A stretch of DNA of 26,863 bases. Source: Candidatus Altimarinota bacterium (GTDB lineage Bacteria; Patescibacteriota; Gracilibacteria; Absconditabacterales; Absconditicoccaceae). The translations under genes and the position numbers were made by a program. The stretch spans positions 1 to 26,863 of the forward strand of contig JALUXR010000095.1 in NCBI GenBank assembly GCA_027013285.1, in the 5' to 3' direction. Shown here piece after piece: positions 15,489 to 25,038 of the stretch; positions within the stretch are counted from its first letter, which is position 1, and each line of letters opens with the position of its first letter. The notes under the pieces are model-generated. The model was given only the letters and a program-made list of their open reading frames with translations. It was not told the DNA's origin and did not search any database.

Positions 15489-17630
15489 ATGAAAAAAATA
15501 ATATTTTTCTTTAGTTTGTTTCTAAGTTTGTCTACAAGTTTTGCAGTTCAACGGAATTTACCATGAATACATTTGATTACTAGGCAAGAATGGTGAGCAA
15601 ATAGTAAATATTTATTTTCAGATTATAAAGCTTACCAAAATTTAATAAAACAAGATACAGATTTAAATAAAAAAATTACAGAAAATCCTAAAAAATACTG
15701 GCAAGTTTTGAAGCAAAGGGCTATAAGAAAAGAAAGAGAAAAATATATGTTATCTCATTGGAAAGAGCAAATAAAAGCTGATAAGGTAGTTTATACTTTA
15801 GATTGAAAAAAACTTTGGTGGCCAATGTGATATAAGTTTCATAAAACAGATATAATAATTCACCATACTGCAGTAAATTACAATAGATTTAATACAAAAC
15901 AAGAAATTGAAAAATATATTAGATGAGTTTATTATTATCATGCTATCCAAAGATGATGGGGTGATATTTGATATAATTTTTTGATAGATAAATTTTGAAA
16001 TATTTATATTTGAAGAAAAGGTGGTGCTGGAGTAATTGGTGCTAATTCTTCTTATAATAATCCTCCGTCTATTTGAATAGCTTTAATTTGAAATTTTCAA
16101 ATACAAAAACCTACACAAAAACAACTAAATGTATTAATTAAATTAATAACAGCTTTGGTAAAAAAATACAACATTAATCCTTATTCTAAAATTGTTTATC
16201 ATGAGGAGTCTAACAAATGGCCTTATATTAAAAATTTAACAAATTATGCAATAGTAGGACATAGGGATACAGGTCATACTCTTTGTCCTGGTAAATATTT
16301 GTATGCTGACTTACCATATATTAGAAGACAAGTTTTTTTAGCTTTAAAATATTATAAATCTAAACAGGATCATAAAAATATAAAAATGATAACTTTTAAA
16401 AAACAAGTGAAAGAAATTAATTTATGAAAAAGATTTTCACTTACAAAAACTATAGTTATTAAATTAAAAAATATTAAAGATTTACAAAGTTGTGAATCAC
16501 ATATTGCTTGATTAAATGTTTATTGTAAAGGAAATACAATAGAATTAAATTTGGAAAAATATTTTGCTTTTTGAAATAGATGGATAACTGCTTATTCTCC
16601 AAAATATAATTATAAACTACAAATTTATCCTATTTTTATGGATAATATTAGATATTTGATGAAGCAAAAAGCTTTAAAGTATCTATGATGAAAAGTAAAT
16701 ACTCATAAAATAAAAAAAATACAATATAAAATATATTCTAATCAAATTCCTAAACTAATTAAAAAACCTGTAAAAGTATTATTGTATGATTTGTCAAATT
16801 TTGAGCATTATCAGATAAGATGTACTAAAGCCTGTACTTTATTAACATCCAAATGAAAAATTTATAATATTAAAAATTTTCAGATAGATAAATTTTCTGA
16901 TCTTATTGTTTGGATTAAAAATAAGATGATACCTACTAATTCTTTAACTATTTTGAGTAATGGATGAGAAATAATTTTTGTAAATTATAAAAGAAAATCT
17001 TATGCTTGAATTCCTTGGAATAGTTTTAAATGAAATATAGCTATTAAAAAAAGTTTAGTTAGAGATATTTGATGAAAATATCAAAAAAGGTTTGTTGTAA
17101 TAAATATGCTTGATGTAAATGATTATTTAGCTTGAATAGCAGAAAGTGATGATAATATGCCTTTTCAAAAAATTAAAGTGATGGCTTTGTTAGCAAAAAC
17201 ATATTTATTATTTTATTTAAATAAAAAAAATCAACAACCATCTATACCAGCTTGAGCTATTTATAATGCTATAGATGATCCAAGAATATTTCAAAAATAT
17301 GTCGGAGCTGGATATGAAAGAACTTCTAAACTATGGTCGAAGGCACTTGCTCAGACAAAAAATGAATATTTACTATATGATAATTACATTCCTATATTGC
17401 CATACTTTAGTTGCTCACCTGGTTTTACATTTTCAGCTAAACAAAAATTCGGTTGGGTAGATACTCCGTATTTGGTAAATAATATTGATTTGTGAAAGTG
17501 TAATAAATTTTACGGACATTGAGTTGGGTTGAGTTGAAGGTGAGCTGAATTTTTAGCTAGAAAATGATTAAATTATAATCAAATTATTCAGTGGTATTTT
17601 CCTGGGGTAGAAGTGAAAACTTTAAAATAA
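15489..17630 (+). CDS. secreted N-acetylmuramoyl-L-alanine amidase fused to a SpoIID-like domain
   Basis: The 713-residue exported protein should cut peptidoglycan. It has a signal peptide (1-19, ending TSFA), the PGRP-type RQEWGA motif near 32-37, then an approximately 80-residue Lys-rich insert, and a zinc amidase domain: HH at 125-126, Tyr161 in GYNFLID, HRDTGHTLCPG with His257 and Cys265. After a linker region (about 290-500) comes a SpoIID-like part with NMLDVNDYLAGIAESDDNMP and the closing GHGVGLSGRGAEFLARKG near residue 685. SpoIID is a lytic transglycosylase that acts on amidase-stripped glycan, so the two activities would work in sequence. Target, own wall or host wall, is unknown. 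Confidence 0.9.
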
Positions 17631-17643
17631 TAATCATATAATT

Positions 17644-18150
17644 ATGAACTTAAAAAACTATATTAAAGAAATACAAAACTTTCCAAAAGAATGAATAAAT
17701 TTTAAAGATATGAGTCCTATTTTACAAAATTCAGAAGCTTTAAATTATACAATTCAACAATTTAAACAAAATATTAAAAATATAGATAAAATTGTTTGAC
17801 TAGATGCAAGAGGATTTATATTTGGTTCTATTTTGGCTTATGAAATGAAAATACCATTTGTAATGCTTAGGAAAAAATGAAAACTTCCATGAGAATGTGA
17901 AAGTATTTCTTATGATTTAGAATATGGTAGCAATACTTTTGAAATTCAAAAAAGTGCAATTAAAAAATGAGATAAAGTTGCGATAGTAGATGATTTGCTT
18001 GCAACCGGTGGAAGTGCAAAAGCAGCTTGTGATTTGATGGAAAAACTTGGATGAGAAGTTCAAAATTTAAATTTTGTGATAGAATTAGAATTTTTAAACT
18101 GAAAAGAAAAGTTTTGAGATAAAAAAATATTTAGTTTGGTAAAGTTTTAA
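17644..18150 (+). CDS. apt: adenine phosphoribosyltransferase
   Basis: Salvages adenine to AMP using PRPP. The 168-residue product starts with FPKEGINFKDMSPIL, a hallmark of bacterial Apt, then LDARGFIFGSILAYE, RKKGKLPGECESISYDLEYG, and the PRPP-binding motif VDDLLATGGSAKAA at residues 115 onward. TGA provides glycine in PKEGINF, VGLDARG and KLPGEC. Length is close to the E. coli enzyme minus a few residues. It follows the amidase gene by 13 bases and is closed by a terminator. Purine salvage is expected in a reduced genome that cannot make purines. Confidence 0.95.
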
Positions 18151-18182
18151 AAAAAAGAGAGATATTTTCTCTCAATATTTTT
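18149..18182. terminator. convergent terminator between apt and cutA
   Basis: GAGAGA (18157-18162) pairs with TCTCTC (18168-18173) around TATTT. The A-run at 18149-18156 gives a T-run on the minus strand for cutA, and the ATTTTTATT after the stem serves apt on the plus strand. Confidence 0.7.
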
Positions 18183-18183
18183 A

Positions 18184-18606
18184 TTAAATTTTAATTTTAG
18201 TTTTTTGTGTGTCACTTTCATTTTCTTCTTTAATAACTGTATTATTTTCAAAGTCTACAGTTTTAAGTCCTAGACTTTCATCTATCCATCTTAAATATTC
18301 ATTTGATCATTTTATGATTGGTAGAGCTATAATTTCTGGTGTTGTATATGGATGTAAATCTTTAACTGTTTTTTCTATTGTTAGAAAATATCTGGCTCTA
18401 GTTTTTGCTGTTAAAATAAGTTCATGATTTTTTTCTATTTTTCAGTTCCATAAATAAACTGATTTGATAGTATCTGTGATTTGGACACAGCTTACTAGCT
18501 TTCTATTTACTAAAGCTGTAGATATTTTGTCAGCTGATTCTATGTTTGGACATGTTATACTTATTTGAACATATTTGATATATTTTCTTGTTGAATATTC
18601 TTTCAT
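18184..18606 (-). CDS. cutA: CutA-like divalent-cation tolerance protein
   Basis: CutA is a small trimeric protein linked to copper and other metal tolerance, its exact role being unclear. The 140-residue product (minus strand, UGA=Gly) shows the family sequence: VQISITCPNIESADKISTALVNRKLVSCVQI split by conserved Cys, then VYLWNGKIEKNHE, LTAKTR and the signature VKDLHPYTTPEIIALPI followed by YLRWIDESL. A charged tail of about 20 residues follows the CutA core. It is the only protein gene on the minus strand in the window. A near-consensus promoter lies upstream and a terminator just beyond the stop. Confidence 0.93.
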
Positions 18607-18635
18607 TTTGTTTATTTTTTATTTAATTAAATTGT

Positions 18636-18667
18636 TATAATTATAGGATTTTTATTTTTTTTGTCAA
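18636..18667 (-). promoter_or_regulatory. near-consensus cutA promoter with overlapping divergent -10 box
   Basis: On the minus strand TTGACA (complement of 18662-18667) and TATAAT (complement of 18640-18645) are 16 bases apart, almost perfect sigma70 boxes. The -10 is part of the palindrome TATAATTATA (18636-18645), whose plus-strand reading gives a second TATAAT pointing at the gene at 18679, though no good plus-strand -35 is seen. Confidence 0.7.
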
Positions 18668-18678
18668 ACAAGTTATTT

Positions 18679-18927
18679 ATGTATTTTGTTTATATTTTAA
18701 AATGTTCTGATAAAACACTTTATACTTGAATTACTACTGATTTAGAAAAAAGGTTAAAACAACATAACTGAGAAATTTTATGATGAGCAAAATATACAAA
18801 AGCTAGACAACCTGTTCAGCTTGTTTATTCTGAAAAGAGTGAAAATAGAAGTTTGGCTACAAAAAGAGAAATAGAAATTAAAAAATTAACTAGACAGGAA
18901 AAAATGGATTTAATAAATAAAAAATAA
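18679..18927 (+). CDS. GIY-YIG domain protein (YhbQ/UPF0213-like)
   Basis: A single small GIY-YIG nuclease-type domain of 82 residues. The start MYFVYILKCSDKTLYTGIT gives the VYI...YTG pair of motifs (residues 4-18); Arg25 follows in LEKRLKQHN, then GGAKYTKARQPVQLVYSE, and a C-terminal helix with Glu64 (REIEIKKL). These residues are the usual catalytic set, but biochemical function of stand-alone YhbQ-like proteins is poorly defined. TGA encodes glycine at the YTG motif. It opens a long same-strand gene run, with only 3 bases before the next gene. Confidence 0.93.
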
Positions 18928-18930
18928 TTT

Positions 18931-19161
18931 ATGCAAAAATGAAAATATAGACACTATAAATGAAAATTTTATGAAGTTTTGTGAATAGCTTTACATTCTG
19001 AAACATGAGAAAAATTTGTAGTTTATAAATGTTTGTATGAAACTCCAGAGCTTATAAAAGAATTTTGAGAAGCTCCATTTTTTGTAAGACCTTATGATAT
19101 GTTTTATGAAGAAATAGATATTAACTGAAAAAAAGTAAAAAGATTTGAGTTTATTTGATAA
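18931..19161 (+). CDS. DUF1653 family protein
   Basis: The 76-residue product matches DUF1653 along its length: GKYRHYKGKFYEVLGIALHSETGEKFVVYKCLY, then FFVRPYDMFYEEIDINGKKVKRFEFI. Typical members have the same order with WVRPxxMF and a final RF motif. Function is unknown; members are small cytosolic proteins. The last sense codon is TGA followed by TAA, so the protein ends in glycine. It is sandwiched between the GIY-YIG gene (3-base gap) and yaaA (8-base gap), most likely one operon. Confidence 0.9.
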
Positions 19162-19169
19162 AATTAACT

Positions 19170-19895
19170 ATGAAAATAGTATTTTTGCTGCCTCCAAGTG
19201 AAGGAAAACAAGTTTGATGAAATTATAATAAAGAACAATTAAGTTTTAAATTTGAAAAACCTTGTCATATAGCTACAAATCTTACAGAAAAAGATTTAAA
19301 ATGTAGTTGAAAAAGATTTGAAGAATGACTTTTTCTAAATCAAACTTTATGTAAATGACAACAAAAAGAATACTTGGAAGCTATAAATAGATATTCTTGA
19401 GTAATGTATAATTCTATTGATTATAGTTGAATGACAGAAAAATGAAAATGTTTCTTTGAAAATAATTTTTTAATTTTATCTTGAATGTATGGAATTATAA
19501 AACCATTTGATAAAATATGAAATTATAAATTACCACTTGAAAAAGCTGATTTATATAAGTTTTGGTGGGATAAAATTCCAGATACAATTGTAAATTTAAA
19601 GCTAGATTATATTGTAAATTTACTACCAATAAACTATGCAAAGCTTATTTGACTTGGAACGAATTGTAGTAGACATAAAAAGAAACTTGAAAAAATACTA
19701 AATTCTTGAATAAAAATAATAAATATAAACTTTCTAAAAATTGATTGAAAAAAAATTTCTCATTGAGTAAAAAAAATAAAATGAGAATGGATAAAAAATA
19801 TTTGTGAAAATAATATTATAGATTATAAAAATTTTTGATGAGAAGTTATTGGAAATTGAAATATAATTGATATGAATTTTATTAAAAATAATTAA
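19170..19895 (+). CDS. yaaA: YaaA-like peroxide stress protein (DUF328)
   Basis: YaaA lowers intracellular free iron during peroxide stress in E. coli and binds DNA. The 241-residue product opens with IVFLLPPSEGKQ, the family's signature, then has RYSGVMYNSIDYSGM and SGMYGIIKPFDKIGNYKLPL, which is nearly identical in pattern across the family, and FWWDKI. The C-terminal NCSRHKKKLEK and ISHGVKKIKGEW replace the usual KxARG/FK motifs more freely. Length is a little below the E. coli 258 residues. Very AT-rich with many TGA glycines. Confidence 0.9.
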
Positions 19896-19900
19896 ATTTT

Positions 19901-21637
19901 ATGAAAGAGATAATTGATATACTTAAAGAGTATAAACTTGTGAAAAAAGAATTTTATATTACAGTTTTAGTCTTATTTTTAACAGAATCAGTTTTTTTAT
20001 ATTTTCCACAAATAAGTAAAGAATTAATGCATGTTTTGGAAATTAAATGAAGTATGCAAAATTTATTATTTTGGTTTTGTGTTTGAATATTTTTTGTTAT
20101 TTTAGGTTCTGCTTTTTGGATGATTTCATCCGTTTTGGAATCAAAATTATGGGCTTTATATTTGAAAAATATAAATCAAAGTTATAAAGAAAAACTTTTA
20201 TCAAAAAATTATACTCAAATTATAGAGGAATGAAGCTGAAAACTTATTGCTAGGTTTAATAGATGAATTCAATCTCAAGCAAATATATTTCTTGGTATAA
20301 TTGAAATCATAACAAATACAGTTTTTAAAATTGTAGTTATATCAATAATTTTTATTTATTTTCTGCCTCCTTTTTTGTTGGTATTGCTGTTTTTTCTTAT
20401 AGTTATGTATTTTCTAAATTCTTATATTAGAAAAAAAATAAAGAAATATATAGAAGCAGAAAATGAAATATATGAAAAAGATAGTAGATTAGTTATAAAA
20501 ATAATAAATGAATTTTTACTTATAAAAATTTTTTGAAAAACAAAACAAGAATTAAATTATTCAAAACAAATATTAAATGATTTACCAAAATATAGATCTA
20601 ATATTAAAAAAAATCAAGTTTTACTTTATTCTAGTTTATTTCTTTTTATAAAAGTCCTGGAATTTAGTGTTTATTTTTTTGTATGAAGTTTTGTGCTAAA
20701 GTGAGAAATGAGTATTGCTATGATTGTTATGATAATTTGATATTTATGGACTTTGTGGAATCCAATAGAAACAGCAATTAGAGAAGTAAATAGAATTACG
20801 GAAGATTTAGAAGTTTATAAAAAATTAAAAACTTTTTTAGATACACCAAACAAAATAAAAGATGGAACAAAAGAATTTGTATTTAAAGAATGAAAAATAG
20901 AAATTAAAAACTTAATTTTTTGATATAGTAAAGATAAAATATTGTTTGATAATTTAAATTTGGAGTTTCTAGCTTGAAAGAAAAATGCTCTTGTAGGACA
21001 TAGTTGAAATTGAAAATCAACAATTATAAAGATTTTATTAAGACTATATGATTATAAAAGTTGAGAAATATTACTAGATAAACAAAATCTAAAAAAGATT
21101 AAAATAGAAAGTTTTTATAAATATATTTGATATTTATCACAAGAACCTTGAATATTTGATGGAACAATAAGAGAAAATTTAGAATATGCTTTTGATGATA
21201 AAAATATAGAAAATAAGGAAGAAAAAATATGGGATGCTTTGGAGAAAGCACAGATAGTTGATATGATAGAAAATTTGGAAAAAGGTTTGGATATAGAAGT
21301 AGGTGAAAAATGAGTAAAATTAAGTGGATGAGAAAAACAAAGATTAGCAATAGCAAGAATTTTTTTAAAGGATCCAAAAATTATTATTCTTGATGAACCA
21401 ACTTCTGCACTTGATAGTATATCCGAACATAAAATTACTAAAGCACTAGATGAGCTTATGAAATGAAGAACATCTATAGTGATAGCTCATAGGTTACAAA
21501 CTGTTATGCATTCAGATAAAATTATAGTTTTGGAAAATGGAAAAGTCTGATGAGAATGAAAACATAATGAACTTATAAAAACAAATAAAATATACAAAAC
21601 ATTGGTAGACTTACAAAACGGGGTTGTGTTAGAATAA
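19901..21637 (+). CDS. ABC transporter, fused permease and ATPase
   Basis: A 578-residue exporter-type half-transporter expected to act as a dimer. The first about 320 residues hold six transmembrane helices; the ATPase follows, with Walker A GHSGNGKST (366-374), Q-loop LSQEPGIFDGTIRENL, signature LSGGEKQR (474-481), Walker B IIILDEPTSALD and the H-loop IAHRLQTV. Two of the Walker A glycines (21005-21007 and 21011-21013) and one signature glycine (21329-21331) are TGA, so the protein only works if UGA is glycine. The substrate cannot be deduced; relatives export lipids, peptides or drugs. It starts 5 bases after yaaA. Confidence 0.94.
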
Positions 21638-21686
21638 AAAATTGTTATTTTTATAATTATTTAACTTTTTAAATTGAAAAAATATT

Positions 21687-22343
21687 ATGAATAAACAATC
21701 AATAGTAGAATATTTGTTAGATTTTATAAAAATTGAAATGAAAAATAATGATGCCGGACATGATTATTGGCATATTTATAGAGTTTGGAATTTAGCAAAA
21801 ACAATTTGAAAAAATGAAAAATGTAATTTATTTGTAGTAGAATTATGAGCAATATTACATGATATAGCTGATCATAAATTTTATTGATGAGATGAAAGTA
21901 TAGGTCCTAAAAAAGCAAGAAATATACTAGAAGAATTAAAAGTTGAAGAAGAAACTATACAGCATATAGAAAATATTATAAAAAATATTTCATATAGCTC
22001 AAATTTGGACTCTAAAAGAGAGTTTGATTCTATTGAATTACAAATAATCCAAGATGCTGATAAACTTGATGCTATATGAGCTATTGGAATTTGAAGGACT
22101 TTTGTTTATTGATGAAATAAATGAAGAGAAATGTATAACCCAGGAATAAAACCAAAACTTAATATGACTAAAGATGAATATAGAAAAGATAAAGATCCTA
22201 CAATAAATCATTTTTATGAAAAATTATTGAGATTAAAGGATTTAATGAATACAAAAACTTGAAAAGAAATGGCAGAGCATAGACATAAATTTATGGAAGT
22301 TTTTTTGGAAGAGTTTTTATTAGAATGGGATGGGGAAAAGTAG
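21687..22343 (+). CDS. HD-domain phosphohydrolase (YedJ-like)
   Basis: The 218-residue product is an HD metal-dependent phosphohydrolase: HDYWHIYRV with His29, ILHDIADHK with His58-Asp59, and QDADKLDAIGAIG with Asp123/Asp125 give the H...HD...D ligands. The order and the DAxGAIGIGRTF segment resemble YedJ-type proteins, whose substrates are probably nucleotides. Glycines in GAIGIGR are mostly TGA. The stop is TAG. It lies in the same-strand run, 49 bases after the ABC transporter and 41 before the metallo-beta-lactamase gene; the substrate remains unknown. Confidence 0.88.
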
Positions 22344-22384
22344 TTTTAAAAAATAATATTATTTTGATTATTAATTTATAAATT

Positions 22385-23149
22385 ATGTTTAATAAAAAAG
22401 TAAAAATTGCAATTTTAGTTGAAAATTGAGTTTGTGATATCTGATTAAAATGAGAATGGTGACTTTCTATGTTTATAGAATATAACTGAACCAAAATTTT
22501 ATGGGATAGTTGATGAACTTGAATTTTTTTGGAAAATGCAGACAAAATGAATATAGATTTACAAAAAGTAGATACCGTTGTTTTATCTCATTTTCATAAT
22601 GATCATACAGGTTGATTAAAACATAGTAATTTTGCAGATAATAAAAAAATTATAGCTCATCCAAGAGTATTTAAAGAAGTTTGAAAAGAAATAAAATGAA
22701 ACTATGAAAAAATAGAAAGTTCCAAAGTTTATAAAATTTCTAATGAAATTTATTTTTTATGAGAAATAGAAAGAACAACAGATTTTGAAAAATGAAAATA
22801 TTGAAAAGATGAAATGTTAGATGATACTGCTATTGTAATTAGTACAAAAAAATGATTAGTTATCATAGCTTGATGTTCACATTCTTGAATTGTAAATATT
22901 TGTGAATATGCCAAAAAAGTTTGCTGAAAAAATATAATTTATTGACTTATATGATGATTTCATTTATTAAAAATGGCATGAAATGATAAAAGTAGTGATG
23001 AGCAAATAAATAAAACAATTGATTATTTAAAAAAAGAAAAAATAGAAAAATTATATCCAATGCACTGTGTAGATTTTGAAATTTTATCAAAAATGAATAA
23101 TGAGATTTGAATTAAAAAACTATCTACTTGAGATATAGTTAAATTTTAA
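22385..23149 (+). CDS. metallo-beta-lactamase-fold hydrolase
   Basis: The 254-residue product has the MBL-fold metal motif HFHNDHTGG at residues 69-77 (canonical HxHxDH), and IIAGCSHSGIVNI and GLIGGFHLL further on, the pattern of the subgroup that includes dihydropterin-linked phosphate synthases of methanopterin pathways and many uncharacterised bacterial members. The opening CDIGLKGEWGLSMFIEYNGTKILWDSG also fits that subgroup. No methanopterin genes are around, so the annotation is kept general. TGA glycines occur throughout, including the HTGG motif (second G). Gap to the next gene is 16 bases. Confidence 0.88.
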
Positions 23150-23165
23150 AATTTTATAAAAAATT

Positions 23166-23489
23166 ATGATAAGCAAAGAATTACTAGAAACTATTAATAA
23201 TATAAACAAAAAACTTGTTGAGAAACAAAATTATGATACTAAAAATACAAAGATATTGGCAAGTTGTGTGAAGTTGCAAGAAGAAACTTGAGAACTTTCA
23301 AGAGAAATTTTAACTTTTCTAAAAATAACAAGAAAGAAAAAAATAGATAATTTTTCTTTTGAAGATTTGGAAAGTGAATTTGCAGATGTGGTTTTATCAC
23401 TTTTGGTTTTATCTAATGATATGTGAGTTGATATAAATAAAGTAATACAACATAAATTAGAAATAATTAAAGATAGAGGTGGAGTTTAA
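23166..23489 (+). CDS. MazG-like nucleotide pyrophosphohydrolase
   Basis: The 107-residue product has a MazG-type all-helical fold signature: EETGEL around residues 39-44 and ESEFADVVLSLLVLSNDMGVDI around 69-90, giving the EExxE and ExxD metal ligands. The last part is IQHKLEIIKDRGG, the usual end of the domain. Such enzymes clear non-canonical NTPs. It is short, one domain only. TGA gives glycine at the ETGEL motif and the NDMGVD segment. It lies 16 bases after the MBL-fold gene and 41 before the decarboxylase. Confidence 0.85.
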
Positions 23490-23530
23490 AAACTCTTAAA
23501 AAATTGCTATTTATTATTAAATTTAAAATT

Positions 23531-24802
23531 ATGAATAGATATAAACTGCCGTATGCATTGGAAGATGTTAAAAAACTTGATGAAAAGTTTGGAACTCCTT
23601 TTTTAATTTTTAATGAAAAACAACTTAGAGAAAAGGTAAGAAGTGTTTATAAATCTTTTTCTTGGTTGCCAAATTTTAAAAATTATTATGCTGTGAAAGC
23701 TCACCCAAATCCTTATATTTTGGAAATTTTAAAAGAAGAATGATGTGGAATGGATTGTAGTTCTTTGTGAGAGCTTTATTTAAGTGAAGCAATTTGAAAT
23801 ACTTGACCAGATATCATGTTTACTTCAAATGATACACCGGTTGAGGATTTTAAAAAAGCAAAAGAACTTAATGCAATAGTAAATTTTGATGATATAACTC
23901 ATATAGATTTTTATATGGAAAATGTAGGAGAACTTACTGAATATGTTTGTTGTAGATACAATCCTTGAGATGAAAAAACTTGATGAAATGATATTATTTG
24001 AATACCTTCAGAGGCTAAATATGGTATGACAAAAGAGCAGATTTTTCAAGCTTATGAGAAATTAAAAAATTTATGAGCAAAGAAATTTGGACTTCATACT
24101 ATGGTGATGTCGAATGATCTAAATCCAGATTCTTTGGTAGAAACTGCTAGATTGTTGCTTGAATTAGTTGTTGAGATTGAAGAAAAAGTTGGTATAGAAT
24201 TTGATTTTATAAATTTGTGATGATGAGTAGGTATTCCATATCATCCAGATGATAACCCAGTAGATTTGGAATATGTGGCAAATGAGATTAAAAAGGTTTA
24301 TGATAGTTTGATAGATAATAGTGAAAGAAAAATTCCATTAAATATAGTTATGGAGCAATGAAGAAATATTACTTGACCTTATGCTCAGCTTATTTCCAAA
24401 GTGAAACATTTAAAAAATACATATAGAAATTATGTGTGATTAGACTCTTCAATGAGTGATTTTATGAGACCTTGAATGTATGGTGCTTATCATCATATTA
24501 CAGTTTTAGGAAAAGAAAATAAAGAAAAAAAATATATTTATGATGTAACTGGTTCTTTGTGTGAGAATAATGATAAATTCGCAATTCAAAGGCAACTTCC
24601 AAAAGTAGAAATTTGAGATTATGTTGTTTTGCATGATGCATGAGCTCACGGATATGCAATGTGATTTAACTACAATGCAAAATTAAGATGTAAGGAATTG
24701 TTGTTAAAAGAAAGTGGTGAGGTAATACAAATTAGAAGGGCACAGACATTGGAAGACTACTTTTCTACTTTAGATTATAAAAAGTTGGATGAGTTGATTT
24801 AA
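23531..24802 (+). CDS. lysA: diaminopimelate decarboxylase-like PLP enzyme
   Basis: LysA makes lysine from meso-diaminopimelate. The 423-residue product is a fold-type III PLP enzyme: FGTPFLIFNEKQLREKV, YYAVKAHPNPYIL with the PLP lysine Lys56, GCGMDCSSLGEL, the GGGVGIPY glycine loop at 230 onward (three consecutive TGA codons 24218-24226, then GTA GGT), EQGRNITGPYA, and the C-terminal SLCENNDKF and DAGAHGYAMGFNYNAKLR typical of LysA. The start is ATG 23531; a TTG nine codons earlier exists but is less likely. Related arginine or carboxynorspermidine decarboxylases are possible alternatives. No other lysine pathway gene is in the window. Confidence 0.88.
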
Positions 24803-24822
24803 TTTATAATTTCAAAAATATT

Positions 24823-24972
24823 ATGGCAAAAGCAGAATTTTATGGAGCTGTGTATATGATTATAGAAAATAAAAAAGGAGAAGTATTATTTATGAGAAAA
24901 TCAAATACAGGTTTTAGAGATGGTGCTTTCCAAGTTCCAGCAGGGCATTTAGAATGAGAAGATATAAATTAA
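24823..24972 (+). pseudogene. truncated Nudix hydrolase remnant
   Basis: The 49-codon frame begins like a Nudix domain: AEFYGAVYMIIENKKGEVLFMRKSNTGFRDGAFQVPAGH is interrupted here only for length; residues 39-46 read PAGHLEGE, the first part of the Nudix box. A TAA follows three residues later, so the REUXEEXGU half with the metal-binding glutamates is missing, as is roughly 100 residues of the usual domain. None of the three plus-strand frames of the following 66 bases continues the family. It looks like the 5' remnant of a gene with a deletion running up to glyA; a functional 49-residue peptide is unlikely. Confidence 0.75.
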
Positions 24973-25038
24973 ATAACTTCTTGAAATGACTTTTTAAAGT
25001 ATTAAAAAATAAATGTTTATTATTAATCTAAAATATTT

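Noticed and set aside
18209..18427. Plus-strand frame of 72 codons opposite cutA
   Set aside because: The minus-strand frame is a clear CutA; the plus-strand frame is its shadow.
21099..21377. Minus-strand frame inside the ABC transporter
   Set aside because: Leu/Phe/Ile-rich complement of AT-rich coding sequence for the ATPase domain.
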